Source: Eubacteriales Family XIII. Incertae Sedis bacterium (GTDB taxonomy: Bacteria > Bacillota_A > Clostridia > Peptostreptococcales > Anaerovoracaceae). Taken from it: 7,581 nucleotides of DNA. Below are positions 1 to 6,838 of this stretch, piece by piece. The notes below the pieces were generated by a model that did no database searches, was not told where the DNA came from, and saw only the letters and a program-made list of their open reading frames with translations. Positions within the stretch are counted from its first letter, which is position 1; every line of letters begins with the position of its first letter. The position numbers were made by a program, and so were the translations under genes. The stretch lies in contig JAITHG010000223.1 of the NCBI GenBank assembly GCA_031280075.1, positions 1-7,581 of the forward strand, in the 5' to 3' direction.

Positions 1-3000
1 CGTCCCCGGAGCCGGAACCGGAGCCAGAACCGCTTCCGCCGGAGCCGCCGCCCGGATTGACGTTCGAGTTCGATTGCCCCTTGGTGCGGATGGCTGCGAG
101 GGCGGTCTTGGCGAAGGACAGCAGTTGCTCCACTTGCTCCTTCGACTGCGAGCTCGCGATGGAGAGCACATAACTGTTCCAGGTGCTCACGAAGAGCTGG
201 TACTCGTTGTTGTAATAGGCGGCGCTTCCGGTCGCGGTCTGCGCCTTCGTCAGCTGCACGCCCAGTTCTTCCAGTGCATCTGCCTTCGCCCTCGGGAGGA
301 TGAGGCCATTGTCAACCGTGTAGGTGAACGTCGCCGTGTCCCCCGGTGCGCGCCCGATGCCCATGATCCTCGCCTTGATCGTGAACGCCCCTTCCGTGAC
401 AGGCGCGACGACGGGTGGGTGCTCTTCGCCGTTGGCGGTGTCGAGCCAGCGGTCTGCCTTGACGTTGAAGATGGGGCTTTCCAAGGTCGGCTCGCTGCCG
501 TCTACCGTGTAGTGAACCTTGGCATCGCCTGTCCCTTCAGGGCGCAGCAGGCGTATTTTGTCCGCGGGGATGATGCCGCCACCGCTCGGTGCCGCTGCCA
601 CATTGCCCCACTTCCCGGCATCCTGCCCGAGGGTGATCTGGTTCACACCCTTCACGAAGGCCTGATAGTTCTGCTCCGAGGCGGCTTTCTGCCCAAAGCT
701 GAGCACCAGCCCCTCGTTCTCCCGCAGGGTGAGGACGGGCGACACGGCATCGCCGCGCGCGCCGTCCGGATCGAAGTAGTAGCGTGGCTCAAACGCCTGC
801 GACCACGTCAAGTCCGCTGTGAAACTCTCCCCGGCAGAGAAGGTTACCGCACGGTTTGCGGCGATGCCCCCCGCCTGCACGCCAGCCGCAGCGAAGACAT
901 CCGACAGGAGGACACCCGCCGCCGTCGTCTTCGCGTAACTGTTGTACGTATTGCGGTGGGAGAAGGTCTGCTCGGTCTTTGGAAGCTTGTTGTACGCCGC
1001 CTTCGTGAAGGAGAGCAGCAGCTTGTCCCCATCGTAGATGCGCAGCAGCACCTCGCTGCCGGACGTGCCCCCGTCCCCGCTGTCCCCGCCTTTGCTCTCT
1101 TCGAACAGCCTGAATGCTGCCCCGGCATAGACGAGACCGGAAGGCAGGGCGGACATGGCGTATACATTGTCAAGCGAATCGCTTGACCAGCTATTGACAG
1201 CCGAACTGTGGTGGGTCGGTGCCTTGTCCCCAAATCCCGCCGTCCTATATGCCCCCAGCCCGGACGTGCCGTACCAGAGGTTGCCTGCCGCATCTACGAG
1301 GACGCGCCGGATCTCCGGGTTGATGGCGGCTGTCGCCTTGTCCTTCAGGTCGGGCAGCAGGGACTGACCCGTGCGCGAGACGACCTCGCGCGCGGCGGAG
1401 ACATAGTCCACGCGCCCGCCGATGTTCGGCAGGTCTGCATACGAGCCGCTGCGGACGACGTATGCGCCGCCGACCCCGTCCGGGGCGATGTCGCGCACCC
1501 AGTAGTCCGCAAGCAGGTCGCCGCTGTACGCGTCCGCATCATAGCGTTTGGCGAAGGTGATCGCACCCGCGGTCGAGAGATAGCCGTAGCCGCCCACGTA
1601 TCCGCTGTTCGAGCCTGTCCCGCCCGCCTCGTCGGGGTAGCAGCCAAACCACATCCCACCGTCCGCGTCCTGCGAAAGCACGGAGATGGAGAGGGCGGGC
1701 AGTCCGTCCGCACGCGTCCAGGTCTTCCATTCCCCCGTAGACGGGCTGAAGCGGGTGAGCCCGCCGAAGCTCCCGATGTAGACATCGCCGTTTGGTGCCA
1801 CTTCGACCGCCTGCACGAAGTCGTCCGGCAGCCCGCTGTTCTGTGTGTTGAAATAGACGACACCGCCGTCCGGGGCAATGCGTGCAAGCCCTTTATTATT
1901 GGAAAGGTTCCCATAATCGTAGCCCTGCGTGACGTAGAGGTTTCCCTGTCCGTCCTCGGCAACGTCATAGATGAAGGGCACGGCGAGCTTGTCTGTGTAG
2001 TCCTTGAGCAGGGCTCCGCTTGAACTGTATTCGTACAGACCGACGGTCGATGCCATATACACGCCGCCTGCCGCAGAGGGGACGATGTTGCGCGCCCCGG
2101 AGGCGGGCGTGTCCGGCGCGCCGGGCTTCGGAAGGATGAACCAGGGGCTGTCCGGTGTCTCCACGGTCTCGCCCGGTTTCACGAAGTCGCCGGTGCCGAC
2201 CACGATGCTGCACAGCCACTTCTCGCACCAGCCGCTGTTGTTGTTCACGAACAGGCGCAGCGGACCGAAGGCGTTGCCAGCCGCCTCGACGAAGCCGGGC
2301 TCACTCGGCTGCTTGCTGCCGTCGCCGCCTGCCACGAGCGGGTAGCCGTTCTGCCCGTAGGCGACGAGCACGGGCTTGCCGTTGATGCCGCTGCCTACGA
2401 TGTTGTCGATCTGCCCGGAGAGGTCGAGCGGGTAGTTGTCGACGCTGTTGAACTTGAGTGCGGAGGGCTTGGAGACACCGTCCTTCAGCCCCACTTCGTC
2501 GCGGATCAGCGCCCAGAGCCCCAGCCCCTGCACTTCGAGAAAACTCTCCGAGAGCGTGTAGGTATCTTGGACGAAGTATGCATCGAGCGCCTCGAGCTCT
2601 CCGACCGTGAACGTCTTTGTCTCCTTCACATCGCTGCCGGAGATGACGAGGGCAGGTCTGTCCTTGTAGGCGGCGTACACGCCGTAGTCGTGCTTCCATC
2701 CGGTGACGGCGGCAGCCACCACTTCGATGGAGACCACGTCCTCGACGACGGATTTTGCCGCGTATGCGCCCGAGGGCTGGACGACGAGCTTCAGCGGTCC
2801 CCCGCTGTTCCCATAGGTTGCCTCGTAGCCGGGGCTAGTATCCGTCTGTACGAGCGGCTTGCCGTCCCCGGGCTGCGCTGCGGTGTCCTTGTTCTGCCCG
2901 TAGGCGAGCAGGATCCTCTTGCCATCCACGCCGCCCGCGAGGTCTGCCGCCTGGATCGTGAGACTGTCGCCACCCTTGCCGGTGACGACGACCTTCTCGA

Positions 3001-6000
3001 CTTGGGATCCCATGCGCACCTGCGCGTCGTTGAGCAGCTTGTACAGGTCGATGCCGCGGTAGCGAACCGCCTGCGCGCCTTCGCCGTAGAGGTCGGTCAC
3101 GAGGAAGGTCTGCTTGCGCTCGATCGCCCCGACGGAGAGCGTGACCGCGCTGTCCTTCACCGCGCCCGTGAACTGAACCTCGTTGTCCGCGAGGGCATCG
3201 TAGGGGGATGTCTCATGCGCGTAGTGGTCGGGTTCGAGGTTGACGGTGATCTTCGTGACCTTCTCCACCTTGACGGGCGCGCCAGAGATGTCGTTCGCCG
3301 CATTCTGTGCCGCCGTCTGAGGCAGGATCAGAGCTAGGGGACCGCCTGTGTTCTTGACCGTGAGCCCTGCCACGTTCGGGTGCGTGTTCACATAGCCCGG
3401 GGAGGCAGAATCGGCTACGAGCGGGAATCCGTTCTCCGCAAAGGCGAGCACTGCTCCGAGCCCGTTTGTGCCGCTGACAGAATTGTAGCCCTCCTCGCGG
3501 ATGCGGTCGAGGCTGACCTGTGTCGAAGGGTCGTCGTTGAACGTGACCGTCCCGAGCGTGCCGGGAATCTGCGCCGCTTCGCTGAGCAGGTACCATAGGT
3601 TCACACCTTCAAAGAGGTCTTCGATGGCTGCCCCGCCACCGCTCTTTTTATGGAAGTACCACGCCTTCTCCTGCCGGTTGGCGCGCTGGGAGTCCGTCAC
3701 GCCGCTGCCGTAGAGCAGTCCTTCGATCTCTCCGACCGTCAACGTCTGTGTCTCGGTGCCGCCGCCTGCCCGCACGGTCTCGATGGTCAGCTGCTGGTTC
3801 GAAAGGGTCTGATAGGCACCGCCCGCGCCGGGGTTCTGACTGTGCGCACTGTAGGCGACGGCATCGCCGACGAAGATGCCGTCGATGCGCTGCAGCTGGT
3901 TCGACCCGTTGCTGTGGTAGTAATCCCGCTTGCCGAAGATGGCGCGAACCGGTCCGCCCTCGTTGGCGAGCCCACTCTTGAAGCCGTCCATCGAGCTGTT
4001 CCGCACATAGGGATAGCCGTTGACTCCGTAGGCGAGCAGCACGGGGTAGCCCTTCTTCACAGGGTAGCCGTTCGCATCGGTGTCGGGGAAGCTGCTGCCG
4101 CCGGGCGGGATGAGCTCATTGACAGGCGGGCGCGTCGTCCCGAGGTCGTTGATCGCCTTCTCATAATAGTAGAAGCGATCGGGATGCGCCAGATCCGCTG
4201 TCGAAAACTTCTCGCTGGTTTTGTAATGATCCCAGGCGCGGAAGGTGACACCGGTCTGCTCGTTGTCCCCGTAGCTTTCCGGAAGCCCGAACTCCCGCAG
4301 GAGCTTCCACAGGTCGAGCCCCTCGTATTGATTCACGTACCAATAGGTCGTGTTCGCCAAGCTGTACTCGTCTGAGTGGACGAGGGAGGGCTTGTCGGTG
4401 GCAAGCTTCTCCAGATCTTTTACGCGAAAGTTGATCTCCGCACCGAGCGCGTTCCCGCCGAAGGTGACGATGTGCTCCGTGTTCTGCGGATCGTCGTAGG
4501 GTGCCTTGTCGTGCCGGAAGCCGGGGGCAGGGCTTGCTTCCTCGACGTAGATGTAGGCGACGCTGGAGAATTTCCCTCCGTCGCCAAACGTCGCCTGCTT
4601 CGCCTGGAAATCCGCCTTGTCGTAGACGAGCTTCAGGCAGCCATCCTCGTTGCCGAGGGCGCTGTCCTTGCCGTCCGCGCCGTTGTAGACAAAGGGCTTC
4701 GCGCCTTTGCCGTCCGCTCCAGCCGTGCCCCAGGCGAGGAGGACTGGGGTCTGCGCCGCATTCAGCTCAGCGGCGGGGATGGAGGCGACGGTCTGCCGCC
4801 AGCGGTTCTTGAAGACCAGGTTTGCGTTCTGGGTCAGCAGGTTCACCGCCCCGGTTCCCCCGACCTTGCCTTCGAGCACGGAGGTGACGCGAATGCCCTG
4901 GTAGGAGCGCGCCGTGTCCGTGCCACCGCGCGTGTCCGTGTATACCCCGGTGTGCGTGTCTGCCGCGTCTGCGCCCTCGAGGTTGCCCACGGGGATCGCG
5001 ACACCCGCCTGCACGCCCGGTCCCTCGACGGTCAGCGTCGCGCCGGTCAGCGCGCTGATGTTGTAGGGTGCGCCGCTGTAGTCCGTGTGCTTGTAGCCGC
5101 CCTCCGGCTGCGGTGCCGCTGTCAGGGTGATGCCGGTCACGAGCTTCGCCGGCTTGTCCGAGGCGTGGTAGACGCGCAGCCAAGCCTTGTTGGACGGATT
5201 GTTTTTCTCCGAATCGACGACGGCATTCAGCGCGTTCGCTGCATCGCCCACCTCATAGGCCAGGACATATGGCGTGCCGCTCTCCGATGCCGTGCGCACC
5301 TGCGCGACTGTGATGTCTTTGTAGACGGGATCGTTGTAGTTGTCCGCCGTGGAGAGTGCAAGGGTGTCGCCTGCCGTGAATCCAGGTCCTGATACGAGAT
5401 CCGCCAGATCCACGCCGCGGACGTGATCCGTGCGGTCGCTGCCGCTCGAGGAATAGGTGAAGGCTGCCGGGACGCGCGGCATCAGCAGGAGCTGTGCGCG
5501 CGTGTAAGACTTCGCCCCGCCGGAAGCCGGGGTGACCTGCAGGACGGGCGGGAGCGCACCGCCGAGCCGAACTTCCTGCACCCCGGAAATATGGTTGGAA
5601 TTGTTCACTTCGGTCGGGGTTGTCTGCCCGATGCGCAGGGTCGGTCTGCCGTCCTCCCCCTTGGCAGGGACGAGCGTGATCGCAGCGTCGGGTGCGGTCG
5701 CTTGGGTCACAGACAGCTCGCCTTCGCTGAACGCGAGCACGGCGGGGACGGGGGTTGCGTTTTCGGAGAGATCCCCGCTGTCGGAATAATTCGCAAGGTT
5801 CGGATAGAAATAGCGCTGGGCGGCGGTGTCAAAGCTGCGGTTGCTGCCATAGCCGTCCGGTGCAGAGGCGACCAAGGTTCCCGACTTCCCGCCGAGCAGG
5901 GACGCGAGCAGCACGCCCTTTGCATCGATGTACTTCTTCGTATCAGAGCTGTTGATCGCCGTCATCCGGTAGGTGGCTGGATCCGCGAGGGCATCCAGTT

Positions 6001-6226
6001 CCTCTTTCGTATACGATTTTTCCAGATTCAGGTCTGCCCGGTCTGCGCCTGTCAGGCTGTCGCCCGTCACGACGAGGATCGGCTGCTCCTTCTGCGTGCC
6101 GAGCACGGTGGTCTGCGCGTAGGCATCGGGCGCGATGCCGTACGGCACAAGCCCGCTGCCGAGCAGCGCCAAGGTCAGCACGACAACCGTGACGACCCGG
6201 AAACCGAACTTCCGTGGGATACCCAT
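1..6226 (-). CDS. Giant secreted modular protein: tandem sulfite-oxidase-like modules plus beta-propeller (C-terminus outside window)
   Basis: One open frame of 2075 codons runs without a stop from ATG 6226 to the left edge; the frame was checked at six motif landmarks. An AGGAGG site lies 8 nt upstream and a signal peptide follows, which fixes the start. Order by residue: signal peptide 1-37; seven diverged modules about 45-1345, each with a G-(V/I/L)-x-L-x-x-L-(L/V/I)-like motif and, in the clearest, PVLLAYGxNGYP and GGPLRLVV-like segments; propeller about 1376-1700; eighth module about 1715-1865; CHB_HEX_C-like domain about 1893-1972; helical stretch about 1975-2050; Gly/Ser linker from 2058. 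Only four Cys are seen (530, 1334, 1339, 1529). The fold resemblance is to the oxidoreductase molybdopterin-binding family (PF00174-like), but no Mo-ligand Cys is recognisable, so I infer binding, scaffold or adhesion rather than catalysis. Substrate is unknown. A surface anchor may lie beyond the window. Confidence 0.93.
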   Translation of the reverse strand, partial: MGIPRKFGFRVVTVVVLTLALLGSGLVPYGIAPDAYAQTTVLGTQKEQPILVVTGDSLTGADRADLNLEKSYTKEELDALADPATYRMTAINSSDTKKYIDAKGVLLASLLGGKSGTLVASAPDGYGSNRSFDTAAQRYFYPNLANYSDSGDLSENATPVPAVLAFSEGELSVTQATAPDAAITLVPAKGEDGRPTLRIGQTTPTEVNNSNHISGVQEVRLGGALPPVLQVTPASGGAKSYTRAQLLLMPRVPAAFTYSSSGSDRTDHVRGVDLADLVSGPGFTAGDTLALSTADNYNDPVYKDITVAQVRTASESGTPYVLAYEVGDAANALNAVVDSEKNNPSNKAWLRVYHASDKPAKLVTGITLTAAPQPEGGYKHTDYSGAPYNISALTGATLTVEGPGVQAGVAIPVGNLEGADAADTHTGVYTDTRGGTDTARSYQGIRVTSVLEGKVGGTGAVNLLTQNANLVFKNRWRQTVASIPAAELNAAQTPVLLAWGTAGADGKGAKPFVYNGADGKDSALGNEDGCLKLVYDKADFQAKQATFGDGGKFSSVAYIYVEEASPAPGFRHDKAPYDDPQNTEHIVTFGGNALGAEINFRVKDLEKLATDKPSLVHSDEYSLANTTYWYVNQYEGLDLWKLLREFGLPESYGDNEQTGVTFRAWDHYKTSEKFSTADLAHPDRFYYYEKAINDLGTTRPPVNELIPPGGSSFPDTDANGYPVKKGYPVLLAYGVNGYPYVRNSSMDGFKSGLANEGGPVRAIFGKRDYYHSNGSNQLQRIDGIFVGDAVAYSAHSQNPGAGGAYQTLSNQQLTIETVRAGGGTETQTLTVGEIEGLLYGSGVTDSQRANRQEKAWYFHKKSGGGAAIEDLFEGVNLWYLLSEAAQIPGTLGTVTFNDDPSTQVSLDRIREEGYNSVSGTNGLGAVLAFAENGFPLVADSASPGYVNTHPNVAGLTVKNTGGPLALILPQTAAQNAANDISGAPVKVEKVTKITVNLEPDHYAHETSPYDALADNEVQFTGAVKDSAVTLSVGAIERKQTFLVTDLYGEGAQAVRYRGIDLYKLLNDAQVRMGSQVEKVVVTGKGGDSLTIQAADLAGGVDGKRILLAYGQNKDTAAQPGDGKPLVQTDTSPGYEATYGNSGGPLKLVVQPSGAYAAKSVVEDVVSIEVVAAAVTGWKHDYGVYAAYKDRPALVISGSDVKETKTFTVGELEALDAYFVQDTYTLSESFLEVQGLGLWALIRDEVGLKDGVSKPSALKFNSVDNYPLDLSGQIDNIVGSGINGKPVLVAYGQNGYPLVAGGDGSKQPSEPGFVEAAGNAFGPLRLFVNNNSGWCEKWLCSIVVGTGDFVKPGETVETPDSPWFILPKPGAPDTPASGARNIVPSAAGGVYMASTVGLYEYSSSGALLKDYTDKLAVPFIYDVAEDGQGNLYVTQGYDYGNLSNNKGLARIAPDGGVVYFNTQNSGLPDDFVQAVEVAPNGDVYIGSFGGLTRFSPSTGEWKTWTRADGLPALSISVLSQDADGGMWFGCYPDEAGGTGSNSGYVGGYGYLSTAGAITFAKRYDADAYSGDLLADYWVRDIAPDGVGGAYVVRSGSYADLPNIGGRVDYVSAAREVVSRTGQSLLPDLKDKATAAINPEIRRVLVDAAGNLWYGTSGLGAYRTAGFGDKAPTHHSSAVNSWSSDSLDNVYAMSALPSGLVYAGAAFRLFEESKGGDSGDGGTSGSEVLLRIYDGDKLLLSFTKAAYNKLPKTEQTFSHRNTYNSYAKTTAAGVLLSDVFAAAGVQAGGIAANRAVTFSAGESFTADLTWSQAFEPRYYFDPDGARGDAVSPVLTLRENEGLVLSFGQKAASEQNYQAFVKGVNQITLGQDAGKWGNVAAAPSGGGIIPADKIRLLRPEGTGDAKVHYTVDGSEPTLESPIFNVKADRWLDTANGEEHPPVVAPVTEGAFTIKARIMGIGRAPGDTATFTYTVDNGLILPRAKADALEELGVQLTKAQTATGSAAYYNNEYQLFVSTWNSYVLSIASSQSKEQVEQLLSFAKTALAAIRTKGQSNSNVNPGGGSGGSGSGSGSGSGD
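5..52 (-). repeat. Gly/Ser linker at the left edge
   Basis: Codons 2059-2074 encode GGGSGGSGSGSGSGSG, after Pro2058, using mixed GGN/TCC/AGC/TCT codons; Asp2075 is the last codon in view. Such linkers usually separate folded domains, so another domain, possibly a surface anchor, is expected to the left. What it is cannot be seen here. Confidence 0.85.
311..550 (-). other. CHB_HEX_C-like (chitobiase C-terminal type) immunoglobulin-fold domain
   Basis: About residues 1893-1972 contain the signature HYTVDGSEPT at 1905-1914, followed by TIKARIMGIGRAPGDTATFT and a closing YTV. This matches the YTxDGSxPT ... IxAxAxxxGxxxSxVxxxxY plan of the chitobiase/beta-hexosaminidase C-terminal domain family, which is common as an accessory module in secreted Bacillota proteins. 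No catalytic domain is next to it. It is followed by a helical, Gln/Ala/Ser-rich segment (about 1975-2050). Confidence 0.8.
632..1084 (-). other. Eighth sulfite-oxidase-like module, downstream of the propeller
   Basis: About residues 1715-1865 repeat the plan of the N-terminal array: a start LRIYDGDKLLLSFTKAAYNK, then GVLLSDVFAAAGV at 1771-1783, then AVTFSAGESFTADLTW, then a late strand EGLVLSFGQKAASEQNYQAF. The GGPLR-type ending is replaced by KGVNQITLG. It has no Cys. It is separated from module seven by the propeller, so the propeller looks inserted into, or added within, an eight-module array. Confidence 0.6.
1127..2101 (-). other. Beta-propeller domain (two-component regulator propeller / Reg_prop type) in the giant protein
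   Basis: About residues 1376-1700 show propeller blades of the type found in extracellular sensor domains of hybrid two-component systems. Examples are NSGLPDDFVQAVEVAPNGDV, followed by YIGSFGGLTRFSPSTGEW (about 1482-1500); LPALSISVLSQDADGGMWFG, ending near 1527; and DAAGNLWYGTSGLGAYR around W1651. The repeated pattern is GLP..., then D..G..W/Y.G, then GL.R/Y. Here the domain has no transmembrane or kinase region attached within view. It probably serves ligand or polysaccharide binding or protein contacts. The blade count cannot be settled by eye. Confidence 0.82.
2192..6094 (-). other. Array of seven tandem sulfite-oxidase-like (molybdopterin-binding fold) modules
   Basis: The region encodes about residues 45-1345. 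The recurrent core begins with a motif such as GVLLASLL (about 105), GVDLADL (271), YQGIRV (442), GLDLWKLL (636), GVNLWYLL (874), GIDLYKLL (1059) and GLGLWALI (1235). In the clearest copies it is followed by a segment such as LKFNSVDNY or VTFRAWDHY, then an (L/V)AYGxNGYPLV-like strand, then GGPLRLVV. In the seventh module it closes with WLCSIVV, like the KWLxxIxV end of sulfite-oxidase-like domains. Many copies also have an upstream strand-turn with (T)xTVGELEAL. Spacing is 176 to 238 residues between the clearer copies. The first three modules are the most diverged. The family call comes from these motifs by eye and would need profile searches. No copy shows the conserved Mo-coordinating Cys. 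Confidence 0.7.
6116..6226 (-). other. Sec signal peptide of the giant protein
   Basis: Residues 1-37 have a basic n-region (R5, K6, R10), a hydrophobic core VVTVVVLTLALLGSGLV at 11-27, and a plausible signal peptidase I site after AYA (35-37), before Gln38. No lipobox Cys is present, so a lipoprotein is unlikely. The protein should be exported across the membrane. Confidence 0.88.
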
Positions 6227-6234
6227 TTCCTATA

Positions 6235-6240
6235 CCTCCT
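6235..6240 (-). promoter_or_regulatory. Ribosome-binding site of the giant protein gene
   Basis: On the minus strand AGGAGG lies 8 nt before ATG 6226, a near-ideal Shine-Dalgarno sequence and spacing. It decides the start codon. Confidence 0.92.
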
Positions 6241-6263
6241 CATTCCATTGCCGACTTAAATAA

Positions 6264-6299
6264 GAAACAATAACAGAAACAATAACAGAAACAATGACA
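6264..6299 (-). repeat. Triple 12-bp direct repeat in the leader of the giant gene
   Basis: The plus strand reads GAAACAATAACA twice and GAAACAATGACA once, head to tail. On the minus strand this is a T-rich TGTTATTGTTTC series, 38 nt upstream of ATG 6226. It is much richer in A+T than its surroundings. It could be an unstructured leader or transcript-binding region, a regulator site spaced about one helical turn, or a slippage-prone stretch. No function is proven. Confidence 0.9.
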
Positions 6300-6312
6300 G
6301 GGAAAAGCCCTG
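6298..6312 (-). other. Small hairpin next to the 12-bp repeats
   Basis: CAGGG (6298-6302) and CCCTG (6308-6312) can pair around a 5-nt loop. On the minus strand the hairpin is followed by the T-rich repeat series, so it resembles a weak attenuator-like element in the leader. The stem is only 5 bp and may be chance. Confidence 0.3.
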
Positions 6313-6376
6313 GCGGTGCATCTGTTGGGAACGTGCAGAGGGGACTGGTTCGCATCACCCTGTGCATCTCATTGTC

Positions 6377-6405
6377 AGAATACACGAAGTGGGTCGGCAA
6401 AGCAA
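6377..6405 (-). promoter_or_regulatory. Candidate promoter for the giant gene
   Basis: On the minus strand TTGCTT (6405-6400) and TATTCT (6382-6377) are separated by 17 nt, a moderate sigma-A-like match. It would give a leader of about 145 nt that includes the small hairpin and the 12-bp repeats. The -35 match is only 3 of 6, so this is tentative. Confidence 0.33.
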
Positions 6406-6408
6406 GGG

Positions 6409-6430
6409 AAATGTTGTTTGGGCAACATTT
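6409..6430. promoter_or_regulatory. Perfect 8-bp inverted repeat, operator-like
   Basis: AAATGTTG (6409-6416) and CAACATTT (6423-6430) are exact reverse complements around a 6-nt spacer TTTGGG. The site sits directly upstream of the candidate minus-strand -35. It could bind a dimeric regulator, or form a hairpin if transcribed. It lacks the GC-rich stem and U-run of a classical terminator. Confidence 0.55.
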
Positions 6431-6462
6431 TGGGACCGCGGAAGCGATGGGCGCAGCGGAGC

Positions 6463-6492
6463 CACAGTGGGTCACAGTGGGACCACAGCGGG
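6463..6492. repeat. Three short CACAGTGGG-type direct repeats
   Basis: CACAGTGGG occurs at 6463-6471 and 6473-6481 and CACAGCGGG at 6484-6492, a period of 10 to 11 bases or about one helical turn. The function is unknown; they could be binding-site repeats between the two divergent promoters. Confidence 0.65.
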
Positions 6493-6507
6493 GCAATCCT
6501 GTATGCA

Positions 6508-6525
6508 GTCAACAATTCAGTTGAC
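6508..6525. promoter_or_regulatory. Perfect 6-bp inverted repeat overlapping a -35 box
   Basis: GTCAAC (6508-6513) and GTTGAC (6520-6525) are exact reverse complements around AATTCA. The right arm overlaps TTGACA at 6521-6526, so a protein bound here would block the plus-strand promoter. Confidence 0.5.
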
Positions 6526-6549
6526 ATCCGCAGGAAAATTCAACAGAAT
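6521..6549 (+). promoter_or_regulatory. Candidate sigma-A promoter for the Gx transporter gene
   Basis: TTGACA (6521-6526) is a perfect -35. After a 17-nt spacer CAGAAT (6544-6549) matches the -10 consensus at four of six positions, including the key A2 and T6. Transcription would start near 6556 and cross the 42-bp repeats before the gene. Confidence 0.55.
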
Positions 6550-6670
6550 AGATACTGTGCGTAGTTAGCTGAAGGTTACTTGCACTTGGCGCGGGTCGAT
6601 GCCGATGGCGGGACGCGGACGGCAGTGAGAGGGCAGCAGCGGCAGCGGAAGAAAGTAGCGCGGCGGCGGA

Positions 6671-6838
6671 AGTCGGGCAGGCGGAGACGACAAGGCGGAC
6701 GGCAGCGGGCAGATGACAGCAGGAGGCGACGACAAGGCGGGCGGCAGCGGGCAGATGACAGTAGGAGGCGATGGAAAGGAGGACGGCAGCGGGCAGATGG
6801 CAGCAGGTGGAGAAAGAAAGGCGGAAGACAGCAGGCAG
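6671..6838 (+). repeat. 42-bp tandem repeat, four copies, in frame with the Gx transporter gene
   Basis: Copies start at 6671, 6713, 6755 and 6797, and a degraded fifth starts at 6839. In the frame of the downstream gene they read SRAGGDDKADGSGQ, MTAGGDDKAGGSGQ, MTVGGDGKEDGSGQ and MAAGGERKAEDSRQ. Copies from 6713 onward begin with ATG, so the repeat is a run of in-frame start codons. Some copies also contain AGGAGG. The period is a multiple of three, so copy-number change would keep the frame. The frame is closed upstream by TAG at 6656. Confidence 0.88.

Noticed and set aside
2192..6094. Active molybdoenzyme
   Set aside because: No module has a recognisable Mo-coordinating Cys and there is no Tat twin-arginine signal, which exported molybdoenzymes usually carry.
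74..6259. Series of long plus-strand open frames (up to 370 codons) across the giant gene
   Set aside because: All the long ones lie in the frame exactly antisense to the giant gene's codons. Stops there need sense TTA, CTA or TCA, which are rare in this GC-rich codon use. The products lack recognisable domains, and the minus strand gives clear domains throughout.
6230..6496. 88-codon minus-strand open frame upstream of the giant gene
   Set aside because: It covers the promoter-like sequences and 12-bp repeats, overlaps the giant gene's ribosome site and encodes a low-complexity peptide (VIVSVIVSVIVS) that merely translates the repeat.
6671..6838. CRISPR array
   Set aside because: The repeats are directly abutting 42-bp units with no unique spacers and are in frame with a gene.
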